This document shows positions 16,080 to 24,210 of a stretch of 58,228 nucleotides of DNA, piece after piece. The notes below the pieces were generated by a model, which saw nothing but the letters and a program-made list of their open reading frames with translations, ran no database searches and was not told where the DNA came from. Position 1 is the first letter of the stretch; every line of letters starts with the position of its first letter. Source of the stretch: Candidatus Omnitrophota bacterium. GTDB lineage: Bacteria > Omnitrophota > Gorgyraeia > Zapsychrales > JANLHA01. The stretch lies in the NCBI GenBank assembly GCA_029560465.1, contig JAKQKX010000065.1, forward strand, positions 69,148 through 127,375, given 5' to 3'. Made by a program: the position numbers and the translations under genes.

Positions 16080-16610
16080 TTATGGTGACTTTCGCAAACG
16101 GTCGATCTTCGTCTGGACATAATGTGAAAAGAATCCTGCGTAACGCTGCTGCAGGGCAGGGCTCTGCCAGTCTTGAGTCGTCACAATTTTACGGCAGCGG
16201 GGGGAACCGCAATGACATTCAAAAGAATAGTCTTCAAAATCCGCGTCGGTCATAACATAATCATACGTAATCTCCTCGCCCGGCTGGATATCCCGCAGAG
16301 CGACAAAAAGCAGGTGCCCTTGCATGCCGGCGTTAGGATCACAACTGTGGTTAAAATAATCACCGTCTTCCAAGGTGCCATCCTTGCTGCCGATGATAAA
16401 AAATCCGTCCGCCACCGCAATCACATAATTATCAATCTCCGGGAAAGTCGTGTTAGCCAAATCCTGCAATTCCTGAAAAGAAATAATATAACCACCCCAA
16501 ATCGAAATCACTTCCCTAGCAGAGATATTTTCAATGGCAAAAACACCTTTGCGGTTAATCCCGGAACTGCGGACCTCCACTTTCTCGGACATGTACGAAT
16601 GTTCAATCAT
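16080..16610 (-). CDS. SET-domain protein lysine methyltransferase
   Basis: 176 residues covering a complete SET domain plus post-SET region. Visible motifs are GVFAIENISAREVISIWGG (SET-N), YFNHSCDPNA (the pseudoknot NHSC motif), PGEEITYDYVM (catalytic Tyr), and CHCGSPRCRKIV, whose three Cys with the NHSC Cys would bind zinc. These enzymes transfer methyl groups from SAM to lysine side chains of proteins. They are common in eukaryotes and scattered in bacteria. The gene overlaps the end of the saccharopine-dehydrogenase-like gene by eight bases, so it is co-transcribed with it and with spermidine synthase. The substrate is unknown; a free or small-molecule amine would fit the neighbours but is speculative. 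Confidence 0.93.
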   Translation of the reverse strand: MIEHSYMSEKVEVRSSGINRKGVFAIENISAREVISIWGGYIISFQELQDLANTTFPEIDNYVIAVADGFFIIGSKDGTLEDGDYFNHSCDPNAGMQGHLLFVALRDIQPGEEITYDYVMTDADFEDYSFECHCGSPRCRKIVTTQDWQSPALQQRYAGFFSHYVQTKIDRLRKSP

Positions 16611-17637
16611 TTCGGCAACCTTTCTTTATACGGGTTACACTCACCCCTCTGGCCTTCAGGCCTTTCATGAGCGCAGGCAGGACCGCCGGGTCCGCGCATA
16701 AATCTTCCAGAAACACTAAGCCCGCCTGAGGAATCCTCTTTTCCAAAAACAACTGCCCCATGGTAACGGCCACAGAAGCCGTAATCATTTGCATGGAGTT
16801 CAGCGGCGCGGCGCGGTGGGCATGGCTTTTTAAAATCCAGGCAACTTTTTCCTTGCGGGTATGGACCCGGACTTCGGCCAATGTGTAATTTGATTCTTTC
16901 CGTTTTTCTAAAATCTCCTTTGAGACAAGAAAATTTTCGCGCTCCAGGTATCCCATGCCTTCCAGGAACAGAAAAAACTCCCGGAACCCCCGGGGCCGGA
17001 CAACCCGGCAGACAAGGGTTTTCACGTTCACATGATCCAGGATATTCTCAAACCCGCTCGCGCAATAATAACTCTCGGCCTGAATACCATCATAAACCTC
17101 TTCCCGGTACCCGGCAAAAGGGGCGAACTTTCTTTTTTCACCGGAAATAATCTGAAAAGACGGAATACGGTGTTCGTTGATCAGGTCTTCAAAACACCAT
17201 AAGAAAGGGAAATAGTGGTCACGGTCAGACAGGGACCCGGCCAAAATTTCAACCTCTTGAACCTGGCCTGGCAAAGCCCGGATTTCCTGTGCCAACAAAA
17301 AATTAACGATTCCCGGGCAGAGTCCGCATCCCGGCATAACGAGAATTTCTTTTTGAGAAATAAGTTTCCTCTGGCGAATATAAAATGGCGGGTCAATATC
17401 AGAAATATCCAGAAACGGCACCCGGTATTTCAAGGCGAGTTTGAGCCCTTTCTCTCCAAGCTCGCCTGGCAAAGCGCCGATAAGCAAGTGGCTTTCTTTT
17501 AAGGAACGCTCATCGGAAAGGAACTCCGCCTTACCGATTCCAGGCGTCTTCTTAAAATAGTAGCGGACCGCCTGCCCGATACGCCCGTCCCCCAAGATGG
17601 AAACCTGATATCCTTTGGCCATGCTCAAAGCTGCCAT
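16603..17637 (-). CDS. Saccharopine dehydrogenase-like oxidoreductase
   Basis: 344 residues. The N-terminal Rossmann domain opens YQVSILGDGRIGQAVRYYF and continues with LLIGALPGELGEKGLKLAL. The MPGCGLCPGIVNFLLAQEI segment is typical of the saccharopine dehydrogenase/carboxynorspermidine dehydrogenase family. The C-terminal part is the substrate domain (HAHRAAPLNSMQMITASVAV). The start used is ATG 17637, overlapping the spermidine synthase stop by 13 bases; an ATG at 17622 is the alternative. Members reduce imines between an amino acid and an aldehyde or act in polyamine synthesis. Adjacency to spermidine synthase favours a polyamine or amino-acid conjugate product. The exact reaction is inferred only. 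Confidence 0.82.
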   Translation of the reverse strand: MAALSMAKGYQVSILGDGRIGQAVRYYFKKTPGIGKAEFLSDERSLKESHLLIGALPGELGEKGLKLALKYRVPFLDISDIDPPFYIRQRKLISQKEILVMPGCGLCPGIVNFLLAQEIRALPGQVQEVEILAGSLSDRDHYFPFLWCFEDLINEHRIPSFQIISGEKRKFAPFAGYREEVYDGIQAESYYCASGFENILDHVNVKTLVCRVVRPRGFREFFLFLEGMGYLERENFLVSKEILEKRKESNYTLAEVRVHTRKEKVAWILKSHAHRAAPLNSMQMITASVAVTMGQLFLEKRIPQAGLVFLEDLCADPAVLPALMKGLKARGVSVTRIKKGCRND

Positions 17638-18512
17638 AAACGGGGCATCACCAAGCTCGCGCTATGGACCTCCGGAGTATAATACTTCAATGTCTTGGCT
17701 TTCCTTCCCAAACGCGCCTTAAGCCGTTTATCAATAACGGAACTCTTGATTTTCTTGAGGTCCGTTTGTTTGGAAGCCGCCATAAAACAATATTCGGAAC
17801 CACAACTGTAAGAGGGCATGCAAAGCCGGACAGGGTGAATGCTGGCGAAAAGCTTTTTGAGCTTTTTAGCGCTGTCTTCAACAAAAAGGTCAAAATCCAA
17901 AAACGGGCCGAGCTGGAACATAGCGATCCCGTCTTTTTTTAAAGCCGCAAAAAGTTTTTTGTAAAAATCCATCCCGAACAGAACTTTCCCCGGGCCGATC
18001 GGATCCGTGCAGTCCACGATGATGACATCAAAATAGTCCGAATATTGCTCTATAAACTTGATCCCGTCCTCAAAAAACAGCCGCAAACGTTTGTCAGAGA
18101 AACTTCCCGCCGAGACAAACGGAAGGTACTGTTTAGAGATGTCAACAACCCCTTTGTCCAGGTCGACCATAACGATCTCTTGGACAGGATGCTTGCTGAT
18201 CTCACGCAGCGTTCCGCCATCCCCCCCGCCGATAATGAGAACCCGTTGCGCATTGCGGTGGGACAAAAGCGGGACATGCACGATCATCTCATGATAAATA
18301 AACTCATCGCATTCCGACAACTGCACGATCCCGTCCAGCGTCATGATCCGCCCGAAGCCGAGGCTCCTGAAAATATAAATATCCTGGAATTGCGTCTTCC
18401 CCCTGTAAATCTCCTCTTCAATCCGGAACCCGTCCCTTTTACACCGGCGGATCCCCGGGAAAGTGGTTTCAAAAAACCACTCTTTCGTATTGAAAGAAAT
18501 CAGATTCTCCAT
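17625..18512 (-). CDS. speE: Spermidine synthase (aminopropyltransferase)
   Basis: 295 residues from ATG 18512, chosen because GGAGG is immediately upstream and a promoter -10 lies between it and the earlier ATG at 18554. The family pattern is complete: YHEMIVHVPLLSH, the SAM-site IGGGDGGTLREISKH, VDLDKGVVDISKQYLP, and VDCTDPIGPGKVLF with both catalytic-region Asp residues. It transfers an aminopropyl group from decarboxylated SAM to putrescine or a similar amine. It heads an operon with the saccharopine-dehydrogenase-like and SET genes. No SAM decarboxylase is in the window. The acceptor amine could differ from putrescine. Confidence 0.92.
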   Translation of the reverse strand: MENLISFNTKEWFFETTFPGIRRCKRDGFRIEEEIYRGKTQFQDIYIFRSLGFGRIMTLDGIVQLSECDEFIYHEMIVHVPLLSHRNAQRVLIIGGGDGGTLREISKHPVQEIVMVDLDKGVVDISKQYLPFVSAGSFSDKRLRLFFEDGIKFIEQYSDYFDVIIVDCTDPIGPGKVLFGMDFYKKLFAALKKDGIAMFQLGPFLDFDLFVEDSAKKLKKLFASIHPVRLCMPSYSCGSEYCFMAASKQTDLKKIKSSVIDKRLKARLGRKAKTLKYYTPEVHSASLVMPRLWQL

Positions 18513-18537
18513 TACCTCCATCTCCTTCTTGTGTGGT

Positions 18538-18567
18538 ATTATAAAATGTTTCAAATAAAATCGTCAG
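18538..18567 (-). promoter_or_regulatory. Predicted promoter for the speE operon
   Basis: Minus strand: CTGACG (18567-18562), 18-bp spacer, TATAAT (18543-18538). Start near 18531 leaves about 20 nt before ATG 18512, with the AAGGAGATGGAGG ribosome-binding stretch inside. The -35 is four of six. Confidence 0.45.
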
Positions 18568-18732
18568 ACGGCACCGATCAAGGAGAAATCCCTCAAGGGA
18601 GAGCTCGTCTGCGAAGAAATAATAATATCATAAATTAAAAGATAGACAAATATATTTTAACCCGCTCCAGAAGGCCGGGGCCCCGGGAAGCATCAGCCCC
18701 GGGCGCACCGGGGAGGGTTCATCGCGCAGACC

Positions 18733-20655
18733 ATGAAATCATCCGACCATCCTCTTGTAGACTCCCTGGAAATCCTCCATTCTTTTTTTTTAGCGGTCTT
18801 TATCCCCTTTATCCTTGAAATTCCGGTCATAAGCCTTTTTTTCAGCGCACAATCTTTACAATTCCTGCTCCCGTTTATTTTTCTAATTTTATTACCCGTA
18901 AAAATCGCCGTATACGCCGGGATATACGGCGGCCTGGCTGTTTTGGCATCACAAAAAGAATATATTCTCACTGGCCCGCTGTTTCGGGTTCAAGTCAAGA
19001 AATTCTGGGGCCCCTACGCAGCCCTGCAATCTTTTCTGTTCCTCATTCAATTCCTCTCCTTCATACTCCTTCCCTCTCTGGATTACACCTATTGGAACAT
19101 CTTTCTGGAGCCCGTTGGCGTCATGGCCCTCTGCGTCTTTATCCTCAAGCGGGATTACTTTACCGAAAAACAGCCGTCCCTTCTCAGGGTACAGGTTCCT
19201 ATCCGTTCCGCCCTGTGGCTGCTGATCCTTGTCGCCATGCAGATATCCTGTCAATTATTATTGAAACAGTGGCATCTCAAGCCCCCGATGCCGGCCGTGT
19301 TCCTTTCTCTGGCATCAAAATATATTCATGCCCTGATGATCATATTTTTCTATTCCCTCATTTTCCAAGCAAGCTCCTACCGCGACCAGCACCCCCAACC
19401 CAAAAAAGAACTCTTGCTTATTAATCCCTTGGGGGGCGGGTCCATCCTCGAACTGCTGACATCTGTTATCCTGCGGTTTTATCCTCCGGTATTTGTCGTC
19501 CTCTCGGCCCTGACCCCGCCGGATTATACCGTCCGGAGTTTCTCGAGAGTTTTCTGGCGCTCCCGTTATGTCCGTTCCGGGCGTCTGGTGGCTATCACCT
19601 GTTTCACAAGCAACTGCTTTGAAGCGTACAAGATCGCCAAAGAATTCCGGGCCGCCGGCTCCACTGTCATCATGGGGGGCCCGCATGTTTCCTTTATCCC
19701 TCAGGAGGCCCTGGAATTCTGTGACAGCGTCGTGATCGGCGAAGTAGAAGGCATCTGGCGGGAGATCGTTGCCGACCATGAAAATAACCGCCTCCAGAAA
19801 ATTTATCAAAGCCGCCCTGCGGATAAAACGGTCCACGAAGAAATTTATAAAAAACTCCTCACGGCCCCTCCGGAAATCATCCATAATTATCTGGAAGCCA
19901 CCCACGGGTGCAAATTCCGCTGCTCTTTTTGTTGCGTGTCTGCGCTCTGCCAGGGCCAGGTGGGGCACAAGACCGTGGAACAGGTGATCGCCCTGATCAA
20001 AAGACTCCAGGCCAAATATAAGGTGATTACTTTTATTGACAACAACATTTATTCTGACCCCGCGTATGCCAAACAGCTTTTTACGGCCATAAAGCCCCTC
20101 AAGATTAAATGGATCGCAAACTGCAGCATTGATATCGCCGCCAATGAGCCCGTTTTAAAACTCGCCAGGGAAAGCGGATGCCAGGCGCTGCTGGTCGGAT
20201 ATGAAATCAGCAATTATTCACTCGAAAAAGCGCAGGGCGAAAAATTCGCCCTGGCTGAAAGGTATGTGGAATTGACAAGAAGGATCCATAAAACAGGGAT
20301 CCGCGTGGAAGGGCACTTCATTATCGGCTTCGACTCTGACCGGCCGCAAGATCTCTTGAAATACTGGCGCTGCTGTTTCCGAATTTTCCCGCACTGGACC
20401 AGCCTGTCTGTGCTAACGCCACTGCCGGGCACCAGGCTCTACCGGGAACTCCTTGAGGAAGAACGTATCCTGAACCTGAACTGGAGGAACTACTCTTGTT
20501 ACTGGCCCGTGTTCCAGGCCAAGCATTTTTCTCATACACTCTTAAGCTGGCTGCACCCGGTCCTGTTTTTCATTTTTCTTTTCACGACCTGCCGGGCGGG
20601 GATGTTCCTTCTCCTTATCCTGGTGGCCACGGTCCTGGGAAGCAGGGTTTTCTAA
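18733..20655 (+). CDS. Membrane-embedded B12-binding radical SAM protein (module copy 1)
   Basis: 640 residues. The first ~215 residues hold about six hydrophobic helices. Residues 230-350 are a B12-binding-like Rossmann domain (SGRLVAITCFTSNCFEAYK, then STVIMGGPHVSFIPQEAL, VVIGEVEGIW). The radical SAM core follows, with C393-X3-C397-X2-C400 in THGCKFRCSFCC and FIDNNIYSD and GHFIIGFDSD downstream. The last ~50 residues return to the membrane (LLSWLHPVLFFIFLF). Such enzymes methylate or rearrange unactivated carbons; membrane anchoring points to a lipid or membrane-bound substrate. The gene converges on a small membrane protein whose stop overlaps it by four bases. A close paralogue with the same partner is at 44894-46846. 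Confidence 0.88.
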   Translation: MKSSDHPLVDSLEILHSFFLAVFIPFILEIPVISLFFSAQSLQFLLPFIFLILLPVKIAVYAGIYGGLAVLASQKEYILTGPLFRVQVKKFWGPYAALQSFLFLIQFLSFILLPSLDYTYWNIFLEPVGVMALCVFILKRDYFTEKQPSLLRVQVPIRSALWLLILVAMQISCQLLLKQWHLKPPMPAVFLSLASKYIHALMIIFFYSLIFQASSYRDQHPQPKKELLLINPLGGGSILELLTSVILRFYPPVFVVLSALTPPDYTVRSFSRVFWRSRYVRSGRLVAITCFTSNCFEAYKIAKEFRAAGSTVIMGGPHVSFIPQEALEFCDSVVIGEVEGIWREIVADHENNRLQKIYQSRPADKTVHEEIYKKLLTAPPEIIHNYLEATHGCKFRCSFCCVSALCQGQVGHKTVEQVIALIKRLQAKYKVITFIDNNIYSDPAYAKQLFTAIKPLKIKWIANCSIDIAANEPVLKLARESGCQALLVGYEISNYSLEKAQGEKFALAERYVELTRRIHKTGIRVEGHFIIGFDSDRPQDLLKYWRCCFRIFPHWTSLSVLTPLPGTRLYRELLEEERILNLNWRNYSCYWPVFQAKHFSHTLLSWLHPVLFFIFLFTTCRAGMFLLLILVATVLGSRVF

Positions 20656-21281
20656 GCTATCCCGTGCATCGACGGGAGCCGCTGGTGTCTTTTTCGGATC
20701 CCCTCATACACAACCGCCGTGTTCAGCCCGTACTTGCAGGAAAAATAAACCAGGCAGAAAACCAGCAAACTACGGGCGACATCGGGCCAAGGCAATAAAT
20801 AGCCGACTAGAAATAATTTGCGAAGAAAATTATCCGACATGGATATCGCATCCACAAAGGAGAAGACTCCGTAACGGCGGGATAACTGCTCGGATATCTG
20901 AAAAAGGCTCATCGTCCTAAAATCTCCCGGAGAAAATTGGTACCGGAGCAACGCGGAAGACAAAAAAACTAAACGCTTTTTTTGGACGCTGCCAATATAT
21001 TGAAACGCCAAAAACATTAAGAAACTCACCGCATAGAGAAAAAAACTCCCCCGCACCCAGGCGACAGCGGAAAAAACAACGGCCACAAGGAAGACCGAAT
21101 CGGCCAACCGGGTCCAATTCCGGTAGGCCGCATATTGCCCCGCGTGGATGGCCAGGTCGCCGCCAAAAACCTTCTGCATCCCGGTTGACCTGATAAAATA
21201 ATGGAACCAGCGTCCCGCATAAAAATCGTAACGGATCGATTTCTGCAGGGTTTCAAGACTGCTGATGGGTTCTAAAGACAT
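20652..21281 (-). CDS. Small multi-span membrane partner protein (module copy 1)
   Basis: 209 residues, no recognised family. The N-terminal part starts SLETLQKSIRYDFYAGRWFH. There are two hydrophobic helices at about 63-95 (LADSVFLVAVVFSAVAW, FFLYAVSFLMFLAFQYI) and one or two at 155-185 (FLVGYLLPWPDVARSLLVFC). Between them is an amphipathic stretch YQFSPGDFRTMSLFQISEQL. The protein at 46874-47473 is homologous: it has LRSSILVDKYVSRWF at the same place and FPPDVLAKTTLYQIGEIYGE in the middle. Both genes lie tail-to-tail with membrane radical SAM genes. The conserved pairing suggests a shared pathway or complex. Function unknown. Confidence 0.75.
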   Translation of the reverse strand: MSLEPISSLETLQKSIRYDFYAGRWFHYFIRSTGMQKVFGGDLAIHAGQYAAYRNWTRLADSVFLVAVVFSAVAWVRGSFFLYAVSFLMFLAFQYIGSVQKKRLVFLSSALLRYQFSPGDFRTMSLFQISEQLSRRYGVFSFVDAISMSDNFLRKLFLVGYLLPWPDVARSLLVFCLVYFSCKYGLNTAVVYEGIRKRHQRLPSMHGIA

Positions 21282-21367
21282 AATGGGAACCTTATCAAAT
21301 CACGCACACCCAGGCCCTCCCCATAATTTCATTGTGAACGCCCCAGATTCCTTTTCAACAACAAACC

Positions 21368-22291
21368 TCATGGAAACGCACAATGGTACTCGTTTTTTTC
21401 CGTAATTTTCATGGAGGGCATCCCCGGGACAGCCTCCGGGGCCGCGACTTCAATAATTTTCTGGCTGATTTCCGAATGAATCATCATCGTGTCCGGCTCC
21501 AGGACCCTGGACCCGAACCCCCTGATTTTTAGCCCCGGCCTCGCCTCATCCTTGTCAATCAGGGCCGAAGGTTTTCGTGTCACCGTCTGGCCGGGCGCTT
21601 CCAAATCACCCGCTTCAGTGGAATACCGGAACACGATCTTGACGCAATCCCGTCCTCCGCAGGGCTGCTTGCTTTCAATCTTCGTGCGGGCGTAATACAC
21701 CACGGTTTCGCCTGTGGGGAGATGATACTCCCGGGCATCAATCCAGGCATCCCCAAGCCGCGAATCCGTCCCCACCAGTCCTTCCATGCGGGATTCCCAC
21801 TCTGCCGCGGCCTTGCTGGAAAGTTCCTGCACCTTGATCAGGGCTGTCAACGCCTGCACTTTTTCAGCTGGAATTTTTTCGCGGATATTCTTTTCTAAAT
21901 TCTCATATCCTGACAGCGAAACAACCTTTCCCTCCCGGTCCGCTTCAACCGAGACAACGCTCTCCTGAATCAACTGCGTTAAGGGATCCCGGATGACATC
22001 CCCGTTGCGTTTAATCACAACAGACACCGGTTCCGTGACAAACAGATATCCCCCCTCTGTCTTGGATATTTTAATATTGGATACAACCGTGCCCTCACTG
22101 CTCTGCTGGCCGGCCATTCCCATATCCATAGTGATATGGGAATACGCCGTGGACTGGTACAGCACGTCCACCGGGGGGTTGAACTGAAAACGGATCCCTT
22201 CTGCCGGGGCGTCAGCAGCCCAAGCCTGTCCTGGCCAGGACTGCAAAGCCGCCCAAAGAAATAGAACCGGCATTAAATGTGTATTGTTCAC
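21368..22291 (-). CDS. Secreted protein of unknown function, DUF6263-like
   Basis: 307 residues from a GTG at 22291 with AAGGAGG nine bases upstream; the frame remains open to 22357. The N-terminus is a Sec signal peptide (MPVLFLWAALQSWPGQAWA, cleavage after AWA). The mature protein is beta-rich: RFQFNPPVDVLYQSTAYSHI, then TMDMGMAGQQSSEG, resembling secreted DUF6263-like proteins that begin with a strand of the type LRFKFKxGDxYxY. Two Cys in KQPCGGRDCVKIVF could form a disulfide. It lies about 70 bp after corA and is probably co-transcribed. It has no enzymatic motif and may be a periplasmic or surface protein. Confidence 0.7.
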   Translation of the reverse strand: MNNTHLMPVLFLWAALQSWPGQAWAADAPAEGIRFQFNPPVDVLYQSTAYSHITMDMGMAGQQSSEGTVVSNIKISKTEGGYLFVTEPVSVVIKRNGDVIRDPLTQLIQESVVSVEADREGKVVSLSGYENLEKNIREKIPAEKVQALTALIKVQELSSKAAAEWESRMEGLVGTDSRLGDAWIDAREYHLPTGETVVYYARTKIESKQPCGGRDCVKIVFRYSTEAGDLEAPGQTVTRKPSALIDKDEARPGLKIRGFGSRVLEPDTMMIHSEISQKIIEVAAPEAVPGMPSMKITEKNEYHCAFP

Positions 22292-22360
22292 GGCGCACAC
22301 CCTCCTTATCTTAAAAAGCGGCACCTCTCGTCCACGTTTTGCGCCTGCGGGCCACACCGC

Positions 22361-23419
22361 CTACAACCACTTCTTATTCTTAAAAAACATGATCATGCCC
22401 ACCGTGATGCCGACCATCAGGCCCAGCACTCCGAAATACCCCCACCGCCAGTTCAGCTCCGGCATATATTTAAAATTCATCCCATACACTCCGGCCAAAA
22501 ATGTCATCGGGATAAAAATCGCGGAAAACATGGTCAACATCTTCATGATTTCATTCAGGCGGTTGCTGATACTGGAGAGGTAAATGTCATGCATGCCCGT
22601 TATCATATCGCGGAAAGACTCGATCGAGTCTATCACCTGAATCGTGTGGTCGTAAACGTTGCGCAAGTAAACCTGTGTCGGGGCCGTGATCAAAGAGGAT
22701 TCGCTCCTCTGAAGTGCGCTGACCACTTCACGCAACGGCCAGACCTGCTTTCTTAAATAAATGATTTCTTTCTTAAACTGGTGGATGTCCTGCAAGACGC
22801 CCGAACCGGACTCGTCCAGGATACCCTCCTCCAGTCTCTCCAGGTCTTCCCCGCGCTTTTCCAGGACCAGGAAATAATTGTCAACAATGGCATCCAGCAA
22901 GGAATACGCCAAATAATCAGCACCCTCTCCCCGGATTCTTCCCTTGCCTTCCCGGATCCGCCTCCGGATCGGGCCGAACACATCCCCCGGTTTTTCCTGG
23001 AAGGACATGACGTACCCCGGCCCCAAAATCAGGCTGACCTGTTCGTCGGTAATCTCATCCGTTCCATCCTGGAAATAAATCATTTTTAATACAATAAAAA
23101 TATACTGGTCATACACTTCCATCTTGGGGCGCTGACCGCTGTGCATAATATCTTCCGAAACCAACGGATGGATCTGAAAATGCCCATTCAGGCTTTTGAT
23201 AACGGACGGGTTCACCCCTTCAAGATTAATCCACGTCACCGAAGGAGACTGCTGAAAGGGGAGGCATTCTTCAATATGCTGGACCAACTTTTCGTGGCAA
23301 TGTTGAAGGCTGTAATCCGTTAACGTGATCTCGACGGTTCGGGAAGACGCCGCGGTTTCCCGGACCGTTCCCGGCGGCAGCCCTATGTTTTCTGATTGGT
23401 TATAAATGAATCTCCGCAT
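22361..23419 (-). CDS. corA: Magnesium/cobalt transporter CorA
   Basis: 352 residues from ATG 23419 (GGAGG five bases upstream). The large cytoplasmic domain begins after a short N-terminus, with VTWINLEGVNPSVIKSLNGH. The hallmark GMN motif is in LAGVYGMNFKYMPELNWRWG between the two C-terminal transmembrane helices (FSAIFIPMTFLAGVYGMN and FGVLGLMVGITVGMIMFF), followed by a basic KNKKWL tail. CorA is a pentameric inner-membrane channel for Mg2+ and sometimes Co2+. The length and order of parts are normal. The downstream secreted protein and the upstream beta-sandwich protein have no obvious link to ion transport. Confidence 0.95.
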   Translation of the reverse strand: MRRFIYNQSENIGLPPGTVRETAASSRTVEITLTDYSLQHCHEKLVQHIEECLPFQQSPSVTWINLEGVNPSVIKSLNGHFQIHPLVSEDIMHSGQRPKMEVYDQYIFIVLKMIYFQDGTDEITDEQVSLILGPGYVMSFQEKPGDVFGPIRRRIREGKGRIRGEGADYLAYSLLDAIVDNYFLVLEKRGEDLERLEEGILDESGSGVLQDIHQFKKEIIYLRKQVWPLREVVSALQRSESSLITAPTQVYLRNVYDHTIQVIDSIESFRDMITGMHDIYLSSISNRLNEIMKMLTMFSAIFIPMTFLAGVYGMNFKYMPELNWRWGYFGVLGLMVGITVGMIMFFKNKKWL

Positions 23420-23470
23420 CACACCCTCCGGGGACACCCCCGTTCGTGGCCCATCCCCTCCCTGAATTTC

Positions 23471-24091
23471 TTATATCCGAGACACCCGCACACAATCAAA
23501 ATACAGCACCCCTTGGCCAACGCTTTTCGGTTCCCACTGAAAACTCTTGACCGGGAAATCCAACTTCTTATTCCCGTCCGCTGACTGCGGCTGCCAGTCC
23601 TCCCGGGCTTTAAACTGCGAAAACGGGATCACAATCTCCTTCCATCCTGAAAAATCATCCTGGATTAAATACCGATGGAGTTCCCCCCCGGCATCTTTAA
23701 TGTCAAAAGCCACGGTCCCGGTCTGATTTCCATACATCTGAAACCCTATCGCGTTATATTGATCCCAGGGGATTGTCTGAAAATCCTTTTCCCAGACCGC
23801 ATTTAAGACGTCCAAGCCGTACCCGCGCGCACACCACATATAGCCCCCGGCTTCCAGGGTATATTGAAGCTTGAGGGACTGTGCACCACACATTTTTATG
23901 TCTTGGGCAGCATCCACTGCTAAGAGGGAATTATCTGAAGATCCGTAATCGACAGTCTTATGGTCGAGACGGCCCTCAAAACTATCCAGCGTCACAAACC
24001 CGGCGGCCCTCCTTGACGCAATAAAATAATAACTCAACACACCTGAAACGACGAGGACAACCCCCATGATGAATACACCTTTTTTATTCAC
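23471..24091 (-). CDS. Membrane-anchored beta-sandwich (carbohydrate-binding-like) protein
   Basis: 206 residues from a GTG at 24091 with AAGGAG six bases upstream. One N-terminal helix (FIMGVVLVVSGVLSYYFIA) anchors or exports it. The rest resembles a CBM11/CIA30-type jelly roll: VTLDSFEGRLDHKTVDYGSS, AQSLKLQYTLEAGGYMW, FDIKDAGGELHRY, SGWKEIVIPFSQF and VLYFDCVRV at the end. Such domains bind sugars or form protein surfaces. It follows the CHAT gene by about 120 bp. A second secreted protein of the same general build lies at 27651-28487 on the other side of the sigma/CHAT genes. The fold assignment is inferred from pattern only. Confidence 0.65.
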   Translation of the reverse strand: MNKKGVFIMGVVLVVSGVLSYYFIASRRAAGFVTLDSFEGRLDHKTVDYGSSDNSLLAVDAAQDIKMCGAQSLKLQYTLEAGGYMWCARGYGLDVLNAVWEKDFQTIPWDQYNAIGFQMYGNQTGTVAFDIKDAGGELHRYLIQDDFSGWKEIVIPFSQFKAREDWQPQSADGNKKLDFPVKSFQWEPKSVGQGVLYFDCVRVSRI

Positions 24092-24210
24092 TGATGACTC
24101 CTTTCATAAAAATAAACCGTCAAGGGACCCGGCAATATCCTCACAGCCGGCATCCCCGATTCCAAAGCCCTTTTCCTTTTAAACACGCACGCCGGCCCTG
24201 GGCCCCATCC

